Below are positions 1 to 8,048 of a stretch of DNA of 30,079 nt, one piece after another. Every line of letters starts with the position of its first letter. Position 1 is the stretch's first letter. Position numbers and translations under genes: made by a program. The stretch spans positions 1 to 30,079 of the forward strand of contig CAZPRY010000046.1 in assembly GCA_964589175.1 (NCBI GenBank). The letters are read 5' to 3'. This DNA comes from CAZPRY01 sp964589175 (GTDB lineage: Bacteria; Fidelibacterota; UBA2242). The notes under the pieces are model-generated. The model did no database searches. It was given only the letters and a program-made list of their open reading frames with translations, and was not told the DNA's origin.

Positions 1-2065
1 TACCATAGTAATAGGTGCGGCCATTCTGGACATTTTCATCCACAAAGTAATGCTGAATCCCACTATCGTCGCCCAGGTAGAAGGCTTCCCCGTTGATCAA
101 TGCAAAACCGGCAGCTCCTTTTTTACCATTTTTCAAATCACACTGGAAGATGGGCCGCTTGCCGATCGGATTGCCATACATGTCGACCAGTACTTCGGCG
201 TCGGAAAAGTACTTGTCGGTGGCTTTATAAAGTTTATAGCCTTCAAAATCATTTTTACCCGCGAGCATTGGTTCACGAGTATACATTTCCGCCATGTTGT
301 CCCACGTGAGAACTACTTTACCATCACCGGCAGCCGCTTTAAGGGTCGGCATTTTTGGCGGAGTGGCAAAACGGTAGTCACTCTCGTAAATGTATTGAGT
401 AATCCGCTTCTTCTGGAACAGGGAGGGCGCCAGGTGTTCGGACGACATCAAGCCGGAGAGACTCTCATATGAATGAACTCCAGCAATCGAGAATCGCTCC
501 GTCCGTCCTTTATACAGAGGAAAGGTCCCTGAACCAAAAAGTTCAAATAGATTGGCCGCTTCACCGGTATATTCCTCCAAATCCGGCTCTGCAAATGCTT
601 TATAACAAGATTCATCTTTTTCGGCAGCTGTTTGATCCAGATTGAATTTTCCGGGAACCATGTGAAAGGAGGTCAAACCAATCATATCGGATTCCGAGAT
701 GTCGGTAAGCCCAAAATTGGGTTCACAGCCATAGCCTTCCAAAAAGTCGGGTTTGTGATTGCATTCCCCTTCATCCGGACCGTAATAGTTTAATTCACCC
801 GGGCCGACACCATCAAGGCCCACATCGTCGCCCGGATTTTCACCATTATCATAGACGCCATTACCATTGAGATCAACACCATCAACCCAGTCCTGGTCCT
901 CATCGGCATTCCAATGGTCTTTCAGGTCATCAATGCTCTTATCGTAGGCGGTCAGAAATTTATCCAGATCGCTGATCCCATCCGTAGGACCGATAATTTC
1001 TGTTGCCTGGTTGTCGCGTTCCTCATCGGTTAGGCCGTCATCATCGTTATCGATATTATCATAGGGTATGCCCGGACTTTCCAGGAATGCTATTCCAAAT
1101 ACTCCGGGAATTAAACCACCGTCCCCAATTCCATCATAATCCCAGATATAGGCCATATCCTCTAAAACATCAAAAAAACCAATCTCGTCATTATGGCCTG
1201 AATCCATCCAGTATGAAAAAGCACATTCAGGAAGATTATACTCCGAAATATTTGAAATATCATATTCCCAAAAGATTACATCTCTTGCCTGCGTATTATT
1301 CCATTGATAACCGCGCGCTTTAAGACGGATACCGACACCACCCCAGGGGTAGCCCTTTTGAACGGTCACAGTCGGACGTTTATCGCCGATTTTTACTCCT
1401 GGTCGCGGATAATATTTGATAATATCATCGCTGCCGAGATATTCTTGGTCGTGAGCATCATTGGCCACAAAATAAGCCTCCAGATCGGCATACATGATGC
1501 CCCGGCCAAAGCGGCCGTCCCATTCACCGGGCCATTTGATCTCATCCCCGCGGGAAGGCCATCCCAATGGCGGCCAGGAATCGGATCGGTTGCTCATTGC
1601 CGCGTAATCACTGGCTTCATTCGCATAGCCAAAAGTCGGATAAAGTCCCCAGTAAATGGTTCCTGATGAATTTTTATCCATCCCGCAATCGCGGCAAGTC
1701 TGAACATAATACAAATTTTCAAGTCCGGTAGCACTTTGGATTTCTTCCGGATTATCGACAGGTATGGTATCATTTTTAACATACACTTTTGCGCCAAATT
1801 GGATAAAACCCGTATTGATCATCCGAAGGCCCGTATAATCATTGGGCCACTTGGAATAATCATGCGGAGGCCAACCAGCTAACTGACCATTATTTAAAAA
1901 CCTGAGAAGAACACGATTACCGGTCATAAAACCTTCCCGCATGGCAGCGATGTCAGAAGCGGGATCATCGGGACCTTCGTACGGCTTCCCCTGGCCATAA
2001 AGTGATATACTAATTAATAGTAAAGAAAAAAGACTTAAAATAATTGTGGCAAACTTGTTCTTCAC
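1..2065 (-). CDS. Large secreted FN3-containing protein, C-terminus cut by the window edge
   Basis: The reading frame is open for 688 codons from a GTG at 2065 to the left edge, so the C-terminus is missing. A CAGGAG ribosome-binding site lies 9 nt upstream of the GTG. The protein starts with a signal peptide (KNKFATIILSLFSLLL, cleavage near SLYGQ). The middle is rich in Asp, with calcium-loop-like stretches (DNIDNDDDGLTDEE and DLNGNGVYDNGENPGDD). The last about 130 residues begin an FN3-like domain (PTLKAAAGDGKVVLTWDN, later ENVQNGRTYYYG) with a long insertion between its halves. I do not recognise a catalytic domain. Proteins of this style are common in FCB-group genomes as surface or secreted proteins of unknown function, and a T9SS sorting domain would be expected beyond the edge. 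It follows the 971-aa gene after 89 nt that hold a strong hairpin, and is probably co-transcribed with it. Confidence 0.75.
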   Translation of the reverse strand, partial: MKNKFATIILSLFSLLLISISLYGQGKPYEGPDDPASDIAAMREGFMTGNRVLLRFLNNGQLAGWPPHDYSKWPNDYTGLRMINTGFIQFGAKVYVKNDTIPVDNPEEIQSATGLENLYYVQTCRDCGMDKNSSGTIYWGLYPTFGYANEASDYAAMSNRSDSWPPLGWPSRGDEIKWPGEWDGRFGRGIMYADLEAYFVANDAHDQEYLGSDDIIKYYPRPGVKIGDKRPTVTVQKGYPWGGVGIRLKARGYQWNNTQARDVIFWEYDISNISEYNLPECAFSYWMDSGHNDEIGFFDVLEDMAYIWDYDGIGDGGLIPGVFGIAFLESPGIPYDNIDNDDDGLTDEERDNQATEIIGPTDGISDLDKFLTAYDKSIDDLKDHWNADEDQDWVDGVDLNGNGVYDNGENPGDDVGLDGVGPGELNYYGPDEGECNHKPDFLEGYGCEPNFGLTDISESDMIGLTSFHMVPGKFNLDQTAAEKDESCYKAFAEPDLEEYTGEAANLFELFGSGTFPLYKGRTERFSIAGVHSYESLSGLMSSEHLAPSLFQKKRITQYIYESDYRFATPPKMPTLKAAAGDGKVVLTWDNMAEMYTREPMLAGKNDFEGYKLYKATDKYFSDAEVLVDMYGNPIGKRPIFQCDLKNGKKGAAGFALINGEAFYLGDDSGIQHYFVDENVQNGRTYYYG

Positions 2066-2087
2066 TATCTGATACTCCTGTTTCAAG

Positions 2088-2129
2088 TTCCTTGTTGCCG
2101 GCCAGGGAAATCTGGCCGGCAACAAGGAA
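2088..2129. other. Perfect 18-bp intercistronic hairpin
   Basis: The arms TTCCTTGTTGCCGGCCAG (2088-2105) and CTGGCCGGCAACAAGGAA (2112-2129) are perfectly complementary and enclose a 6-nt loop. The hairpin sits between the stop of the 971-aa gene (2155) and the GTG start of the next gene (2065). No T-run follows on either strand, so it is not a canonical intrinsic terminator. It may stabilise the upstream message, attenuate read-through, or act as an RNA processing site. Confidence 0.7.
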
Positions 2130-2154
2130 ATATTCTCATGATGTTAAACGTACT

Positions 2155-5070
2155 TTAGCGCATCAAGATCATTTTCTTGACTTGCGTAAAACCGTTTGTT
2201 CTCATTTCGTATAAGTAGACACCGGATGGGATCGTCGGATCCGCATTCCACTGAATTCTGTAGTTACCTGCCTGGAAATCCCGATTAACCACTTCAGCAA
2301 CTCTCTGTCCCAGCATATTGTATACCGAGATCTGTACCTTTGAAGGCTGTACAAGATTGAACATGATAGTTGTGTTGGGATTAAAAGGATTCGGATAATT
2401 GCCGACCAATTCGGTCTTCATCGGCAAGGCCACATTATCGTCACCAATAGCAGATGCAGTAGCTACAACCGTGTCGATTATCGCAGGACCGAATAATCCC
2501 CGGTTGTCCACAGCACGTACGGAGTAGTAGTACGTTTCGCCCGCAACGAGACCTTCATCGGTAAACGATGTTCCGCTTGCCTGACCAATACTGTCAAACA
2601 GGACGATAGATACATCATCGTACCAGGCCTGGCCGGAAGGCATGTCGTCAGTGTAATCTCCACCCCAGCTATCGCCGTAGTTGCCAAACATCATTGCACA
2701 GGGAGTACCCGGAGTCACGTTTACCCGAACGGCACCGTCTGCAGTCCAATCATTGGTACCGTAGAGACCTCTTTTGTTGGTATACCAACCTTGGAATTCG
2801 ATAAATGCCCCACCTCCACCGACAACATTTTCAGTTTTAATGTACGTTTGCATGTAGACATCAAATCCGCGAGTCCCTTCTGGCGGATAGAGCCCTGTGG
2901 ATATAAACGCGTGTCCTGGAACCTCAGTCGCAGACATCGTCGCACTGAAATCACCCGTACGAGCGACTCCTTCGGCCCAGTCCATGTCGGCACTGGCCCA
3001 GAAAAAAGTACTCCAGCCTGCCGGAAAAGTGAAACTGTCGTTCGGATCTTCAAAACTCGGATTCGGGCATATATTGGGAGTTTCCACGCCTTTCATGACT
3101 TTTTTAATCAGGTAATATTTAACCGGATTAGTGGCCTGAGCAGCAGGTCCCCAATTCAAATTAACTTTACCACCATCAGGAGTGGCAACCAGATTTTTGG
3201 GCGCCGTTGGCGGTGTTCCGATGTACTCAACCATGATATCATCGTACCAAGCGCTACCGGCCTCGCCACAACTATCCGCATTAAACCAGAGAGATAAGAA
3301 GTGATCTACCTTCATATCCCAATCCGCATACCAATCCGGTATCTGGAAGATTCCCTCTCTATATGTCCAATCGTTGGTACCAACCAACGGTTGGGCAATA
3401 TTACCTTCCCAGCCAAGAGGATTGATTGCGATGTTATACACTCCGGGACCTTCTGTCTTTGCCCAGTAACTAAATTTGTACAGGCCACCGACATACACGG
3501 TATCAGGACCTACTGAAGGCATAACGACACAATCATCACTGGTTTTGCCGGCAATTGTGGTGAATTTCATTGAATAATTACCGGAATGCTTGACCTGATC
3601 ATCAATACCGATGGTCGTTACATCCTGCGTACCGCAGTATTCAATCCACCAGTTGTCCGGGAAATCCGGATTGGTTGCATTCGGAACTTCAAAATCACCA
3701 TTATAGAGCAGGTTTCCGCCAGTTGTTATGGCCGTGACCATTTCCGCGTTACCTACTAATCCTTCGGTATCGACGGCGCGCACCGTGTAGTAATAGGTCG
3801 CGTCCTTCTCCACGTTGGTGTCCGTGAAGGTTAATCCGGTTGTCTGGCCGATACTATCTAAAAGAACAATCGATACATCATCGTACCAGGCTTGTCCGGT
3901 AGGCTTTGTCTCAGTGAAATTTCCTCCTCTTCCATCACGATAGTTACCAAACATTACGGCACAGGGAACACCGGGTACCACATTCGCGCGAACGGCATCG
4001 CTGGCGGTCCAATCATGGGTGCCATACAGACCCTGGGTGGTGCCGCTCCAACCCTGAAAATCAATAAAGGCTCCGCTACCATTGGTCACATTTTCGGTTT
4101 TGATGTAGGCTTTCATATAAACATCAAAGCCACGGGTACCGGCCGGCGGGAATAATCCTTTGGAAATGAAACTATGTCCGCCAAGTTCCGACGAAATGGT
4201 CACACTGAAATCACCGGTATGAGCAACCCCTTCGGCCCAACTTTGTTGATCCGCACTACTCCAGAAAAAGGTATACCAGTTGGCCGGAAAGGTGAAACTG
4301 TCATTCGGGTCCTCAAAACTGGGATTTTCACATATATTGGGGGTTTCGGCGCCGCGTTTTACTCTTTTGACCAAGTAATAAGCGATCGGGTTTACCGTTT
4401 GTGTCGCAGCTCCCCATTTCAGATCTATCTGTCCTTCGCTGTAATCGGCAATCAACGAAAATTCCTCCGGCTGAGTCGGCGGTGTCCCAAGATATTCAAT
4501 CGTGATATCATCATACCAGGCACTACCCGCTTCACTGCAACTGTCGGCGTTAAACCACAGTGACGTGAAATGAGTCCTCCGAACCTGATCATCTGAAGGT
4601 ATATCTTCTGGAAACGTCACAATTGCTTCCCGGTAGGTCCAGTCCGTGTTACCACTCAAGGGCGTGGCAAGTTGATCATTGGCCCAATAAGCATTCATAG
4701 CAACATTATAAACGCCGGCACCTTCAGATTTGGCCCAGTAACTTATCTTGTATAAACCGCCTGCATACAACGTATCCGGAGCCGTTGAGAGAAAAACCAC
4801 GCAATCGTCACTGGTTTTTCCGGCAATGGTTGTGAATTTGATCGAACGGCTACCTGTATGTGCGACCGTATTATCGATCGAGATGGTCGTCACATCCAGG
4901 GTACCGCAGTATTCGATCCACCAGTTATCCGGAAAATTGGGGTTTGTCGTACTGACCACCTCAAAATCCCCGTTATAGATAAGATTTTGGGAAAATACGA
5001 GTGTGCTCATACTCATTGCAACGAACACCACCCAGAAAACAGCGCTTACTTTACCAAGTAATGTCTTCAT
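2155..5070 (-). CDS. T9SS-exported protein with two tandem jelly-roll/FN3 repeats
   Basis: The 971-aa protein has a signal peptide (residues 1-28, ending VFSQ). Two similar tandem repeats of about 424 residues follow (29-452 and 453 to about 875). A type IX sorting domain ends it (about 884-971: YPNPFNPNT, VYNMLGQRV, PSGVYLYEM, final KMILMR). Each repeat opens with a CBM4/9-like jelly roll (NLIYNGDFE to AWYDDITIEY). An FN3 domain follows, and a second jelly roll (NICENPSFEDPND to AWYDDVSIVLLD) is inserted into it. The FN3 halves are about 198-243 and 404-450 in repeat 1. No catalytic domain is seen, so I infer a surface glycan-binding or adhesion protein. A strong SD (AAAAGGAGG) precedes the ATG. 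A promoter and LacI-type operator lie about 420 nt upstream, which links it to the galactose regulator. The sorting domain call is firm; the binding role is inferred. Confidence 0.9.
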   Translation of the reverse strand: MKTLLGKVSAVFWVVFVAMSMSTLVFSQNLIYNGDFEVVSTTNPNFPDNWWIEYCGTLDVTTISIDNTVAHTGSRSIKFTTIAGKTSDDCVVFLSTAPDTLYAGGLYKISYWAKSEGAGVYNVAMNAYWANDQLATPLSGNTDWTYREAIVTFPEDIPSDDQVRRTHFTSLWFNADSCSEAGSAWYDDITIEYLGTPPTQPEEFSLIADYSEGQIDLKWGAATQTVNPIAYYLVKRVKRGAETPNICENPSFEDPNDSFTFPANWYTFFWSSADQQSWAEGVAHTGDFSVTISSELGGHSFISKGLFPPAGTRGFDVYMKAYIKTENVTNGSGAFIDFQGWSGTTQGLYGTHDWTASDAVRANVVPGVPCAVMFGNYRDGRGGNFTETKPTGQAWYDDVSIVLLDSIGQTTGLTFTDTNVEKDATYYYTVRAVDTEGLVGNAEMVTAITTGGNLLYNGDFEVPNATNPDFPDNWWIEYCGTQDVTTIGIDDQVKHSGNYSMKFTTIAGKTSDDCVVMPSVGPDTVYVGGLYKFSYWAKTEGPGVYNIAINPLGWEGNIAQPLVGTNDWTYREGIFQIPDWYADWDMKVDHFLSLWFNADSCGEAGSAWYDDIMVEYIGTPPTAPKNLVATPDGGKVNLNWGPAAQATNPVKYYLIKKVMKGVETPNICPNPSFEDPNDSFTFPAGWSTFFWASADMDWAEGVARTGDFSATMSATEVPGHAFISTGLYPPEGTRGFDVYMQTYIKTENVVGGGGAFIEFQGWYTNKRGLYGTNDWTADGAVRVNVTPGTPCAMMFGNYGDSWGGDYTDDMPSGQAWYDDVSIVLFDSIGQASGTSFTDEGLVAGETYYYSVRAVDNRGLFGPAIIDTVVATASAIGDDNVALPMKTELVGNYPNPFNPNTTIMFNLVQPSKVQISVYNMLGQRVAEVVNRDFQAGNYRIQWNADPTIPSGVYLYEMRTNGFTQVKKMILMR

Positions 5071-5471
5071 AACTTCCTCCTTTTAGTGTTAAAAAACCTG
5101 ATCCTCTAACAATTTTAAAATTTGACACCTCCTTGCCGCAACCTCCTTTCGCGATAAAATTGCCTTATTTATCATTGTCCCACCGATTATTTTTTACGCA
5201 CCGTATATTGCGAGCGTTTCACACAAACAATTGGATTTGGTTTAAATCAAGAGATCCGACTGACCTCAAACTGGATTTCCCTGGCGCTAACTTCTCTAAA
5301 ATCATATCAACCGTCTTTTCCCTTACAAAGCATGAAAAAGGTGACTGCTAATACAGCCGCGCATCCAACCGTATCTCCTGAATATAAAAAAACCCTTACG
5401 AGTCGATTATAAGAAGAATAAAAAAAATCTTCTCAAGAATCGTATCTACTCAATATCTCGATATATAAAAG
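5071..5471 (-). other. Long 5' leader of the 971-aa gene
   Basis: About 400 nt separate the operator from the ATG at 5070, with no recognised gene. The leader contains three SD-like sequences on the minus strand: AAAAGGAGG at 5076-5084 (used by the gene), AAGGAGG at 5128-5134 and AAAGGAGG at 5142-5149. A 28-codon ORF (5089-5175) ends just before the gene but is short enough to be chance. AATTTTAAAATT at 5111-5122 is a perfect palindrome. I do not recognise a riboswitch class. Confidence 0.45.
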
Positions 5472-5497
5472 TGCAAACGCAACCGCACACGTTTGCA
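5472..5497. promoter_or_regulatory. LacI/PurR-type operator before the 971-aa gene
   Basis: On the minus strand GCAAACGTGTGC (5496-5485) matches the perfect palindrome GCAAACGTTTGC found before lacI at 11 of 12 positions. The element also contains outer arms TGCAAACG (5472-5479) and CGTTTGCA (5490-5497) separated by 10 nt, so it offers one near-perfect site plus an extra half site. It abuts the -10 box, where binding would block transcription initiation. Confidence 0.75.
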
Positions 5498-5525
5498 ATA
5501 TAAATGAAAATTTTTTTGATATCAA
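5497..5525 (-). promoter_or_regulatory. Sigma70-like promoter of the 971-aa gene
   Basis: On the minus strand TTGATA (5525-5520) is followed by exactly 17 nt and TATATT (5502-5497). The spacer is AT-rich. It lies just downstream of the galK stop (5545) and points to the 971-aa gene. The layout matches the promoter before lacI in spacing and in operator position. Confidence 0.7.
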
Positions 5526-5544
5526 GTATTTTTTCACACCCAAT

Positions 5545-6870
5545 TCATTCCGGGATTGAATTTAGACATCTGGCCCCCACCGGTCGAAAATGAAGCTTCA
5601 TGACGCAGCCTTTTGTGAAGGAATTCTCGATCAATTCGATATAGCTCTCAATCAGATCATTCCGCATAAAAACCTGTATCGTGCCCGCGAATCCACCGCC
5701 ATGCACACGGCATGCTCCATCGATTCCCGTTCTTTTGATAAAATTTTCCGTGAGCGCAAGCGCCAAACTAAGCCCTTGCTCGGAAGGATTTTTTGTCGTA
5801 TAACAATTTTGCAGCCAGCGGCAGGAAGAATTTCCGGAGTCATTGACCAGATTCAGGAAGGTACTGAAATCTTTACTTTCCAGCGCCTCAACCTGTTCCA
5901 AAACTCTGCGATCATCTTCTAAAAAATGGATCGCCCTGAGAATGGCCCTGTCTCCAACTTTCAATCGAAGTTGAGGCAGCCGGTCAATCAGATTTTGGAA
6001 AGAAATATCCCTGCAAACAGTTCCGCCGAGTTCCCGGGCGACTGCCTTCATCTCCCTCGCAATGGAACTGTAATCGTCGGTCAGATCGGCATGGCTCCCG
6101 CCTGTATCGACAACTAATAAACCATAATTTTCCGTACTAATGTCGAAGTCGACGGTCCTGACCCTGGGATTCTCCGAATCTTTAAAATCAATCGAAACAA
6201 TCCCACCGATGGCAATAGTCAACTGATCCATCAATCCGCAGGGCTTATTGAAATAATTGTTTTCGGCGTACTGCCCGATCAACGCCAGATCCTTTGGGCT
6301 GATTTCATTTCTATTAAAAAGATGATTCAGTATAATTCCAATCAAAACTTCTATAGATGCAGAGGAACTTAAACCGGAGCCGATCAGCACTTTGCTCTGA
6401 ACCGTTGCATTGAATCCTCCGATCTCGAATCCCAACTCTTTAAAGCGTGCGGCAATACCCCGTATCAGTGCGGTTGTCGTACCCTTTTCCTTCTCCACTG
6501 GATACAAATCCTTTAGTACAACCTTAAAAGGCGTGGGATAGCCTTCCGAATAGATTCTGATTGTATTATCGTCGTTCTTTGCAACGGCTGCAATCGAATC
6601 GGGGCTTACACTCGCGGCCAGGACTCTGCCGCCATTATGATCCGTATGATTTCCGCAAATTTCGGTTCTGCTGGGTGAACTGAATAAATAATGCGGAACG
6701 GAAGAAAAGTACTTAACGTAATCTTCTGTATTCTTTTCATATCTATGAATATTCTCTGCAATAATCCGGTCGTCGTTGCCGTAAAATTTTTTGAATAATT
6801 CTTCTATTGAGGAACTTCTTAATAATTTCAATAAATCCATCATCTCCTGCACACTTCTGTTTTCATCCAC
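5545..6870 (-). CDS. galK: Galactokinase
   Basis: GHMP-family kinase of 441 aa that phosphorylates galactose at C1 with ATP in the cytoplasm (Leloir pathway). All three family motifs are visible: the galactokinase signature SRTEICGNHTDHNGG (about 67-81), the ATP-binding loop KVLIGSGLSSSAS (about 160-172) and GACRVHGGGFAGTIQVF (about 385-401). Asp215 in GLMDQL is the expected catalytic base, and Arg68 the expected catalytic arginine. The protein is longer than E. coli GalK (about 382 aa), partly through an N-terminal extension of about 60 residues before the signature. The start is uncertain: no clear SD precedes the ATG at 6870, while CAGGAG lies just before the internal ATG pair at 6843/6840. 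It is the last gene of the lacI-symporter-M24-galT-galK run, about 100 nt after galT. Confidence 0.95.
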   Translation of the reverse strand: MDENRSVQEMMDLLKLLRSSSIEELFKKFYGNDDRIIAENIHRYEKNTEDYVKYFSSVPHYLFSSPSRTEICGNHTDHNGGRVLAASVSPDSIAAVAKNDDNTIRIYSEGYPTPFKVVLKDLYPVEKEKGTTTALIRGIAARFKELGFEIGGFNATVQSKVLIGSGLSSSASIEVLIGIILNHLFNRNEISPKDLALIGQYAENNYFNKPCGLMDQLTIAIGGIVSIDFKDSENPRVRTVDFDISTENYGLLVVDTGGSHADLTDDYSSIAREMKAVARELGGTVCRDISFQNLIDRLPQLRLKVGDRAILRAIHFLEDDRRVLEQVEALESKDFSTFLNLVNDSGNSSCRWLQNCYTTKNPSEQGLSLALALTENFIKRTGIDGACRVHGGGFAGTIQVFMRNDLIESYIELIENSFTKGCVMKLHFRPVGARCLNSIPE

Positions 6871-6971
6871 CTATCGATTTTATCTTTTTCCGAGTAAATG
6901 ACACTCAGATCCCTATGCAAGGTATTAGCATCCAACAGTTATGACTAATTCTACATTCATGCTAAAACTCA

Positions 6972-8018
6972 CTATTTATTCAATTTGTAATGAATATCCG
7001 CTAATTCTCTTAGTCTCCGGGCAGCTTCCTCCGGACTGATATCGCGTTGAACCTCTGAAAGCAACTCATAGCCGACAATAAATTTTTGAATGCTGCTTGA
7101 CCGGAGCAGAGGCGGATAAAAATGGGCATGCAACTGCCAATGGCTGTATTCCCCGGAATCCGTCGGAGCGCCGTGCCAACCCATCGTATAGGGAAAAGAA
7201 ATATTGAAAAGGTTATCATATTTGATTAGCAGACATTTCAGAATTTTCGCAAGATTTTTTCTTTCAGCATCGATTAGGTCCGGTAGGCGCAAAACGTGCC
7301 GACGGGGAAGCAGCAGAGTTTCAAACGGCCAGACTGCCCAAAAGGGGACAAATACGACCCAATCTTCATTTTCCACGACGATACGCTGCTTATCCTGAGT
7401 TTCCAGATTTGAGTAATCGCTCAACATCACGGAACCATTTTTTTTGAAGTATGCAGATTGGGAGTCGTCTTCTTTAAAAGGCACATTGGGTAGCGCCGTT
7501 TCCGCCCAAACCTGGCCGTGCGGATGCGGATTGGAACAACCCATTATCGCACCTTTATTCTCGAAAATCTGCACCCATCGGTAACGCTCACCCAATTCCG
7601 TAATTTGATCGGCCCAAACGTCGACGATTCCCTGAATTTCCTTGATCGACATTTCAGCCAGGCTAAGATCATGGCGAGCTGAGAAACAGATGACCCGGCT
7701 GGTCCCCTGCAGACTTTCGACTCGCATGAGAGAATCGGGAATACTCTTTAGGTTGGGAGTATCCGGTTGCAGGGCAGCAAAATCATTGGTAAAAACGAAG
7801 TGGGATTGGTACTTTGGATTCCGATCGCCATTGGCTCGAATATTCCCGGGACAGAGGTAGCATCCCGGATCATAGACCGATCGCTGGTCCGTTGAAGCCG
7901 GCTCCTGTTTTCCCTGCCAAGGTCGTTTGCTGCGTTGCGGTGAAACCAGAACCCATTCGTCTGTCAGAGGATTATATCGTCTATGGGGGTACTCTATATT
8001 ACCGAAATGCATGATCAC
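6972..8018 (-). CDS. galT: Galactose-1-phosphate uridylyltransferase
   Basis: HIT-superfamily enzyme that exchanges UMP between UDP-glucose and galactose-1-phosphate (Leloir pathway, cytoplasm). The protein is 348 aa, the normal family length. With the GTG start at 8018, the active-site motif NPHPHGQVW places the nucleophilic histidine at 167. The zinc ligands of the E. coli enzyme are matched by C53, C56 (CYLC), H116 and H165. The C-terminal half has HAHFYPP, also typical. Start choice: GTG at 8018 or ATG at 8012; a GAGAG sequence lies 4 nt before the GTG and 10 nt before the ATG, so both are possible. It lies 30 nt after the M24 gene and is followed by galK. No galE is in the window. Confidence 0.95.
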   Translation of the reverse strand: MIMHFGNIEYPHRRYNPLTDEWVLVSPQRSKRPWQGKQEPASTDQRSVYDPGCYLCPGNIRANGDRNPKYQSHFVFTNDFAALQPDTPNLKSIPDSLMRVESLQGTSRVICFSARHDLSLAEMSIKEIQGIVDVWADQITELGERYRWVQIFENKGAIMGCSNPHPHGQVWAETALPNVPFKEDDSQSAYFKKNGSVMLSDYSNLETQDKQRIVVENEDWVVFVPFWAVWPFETLLLPRRHVLRLPDLIDAERKNLAKILKCLLIKYDNLFNISFPYTMGWHGAPTDSGEYSHWQLHAHFYPPLLRSSSIQKFIVGYELLSEVQRDISPEEAARRLRELADIHYKLNK

Positions 8019-8048
8019 AATACTCTCAAATTCAATCTACGAACTGGC

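Noticed and set aside
2791..4563. Long plus-strand open frames opposite the 971-aa gene
   Set aside because: They are shadows of the repetitive minus-strand gene, with no signal peptide, domain or ribosome-binding site of their own.
5089..5175. 28-aa minus-strand ORF (starts MINKAILSRKE) ending just before the 971-aa gene's SD
   Set aside because: Its ribosome-binding site is poor, it is short, and it has no recognisable motif. Chance is sufficient.
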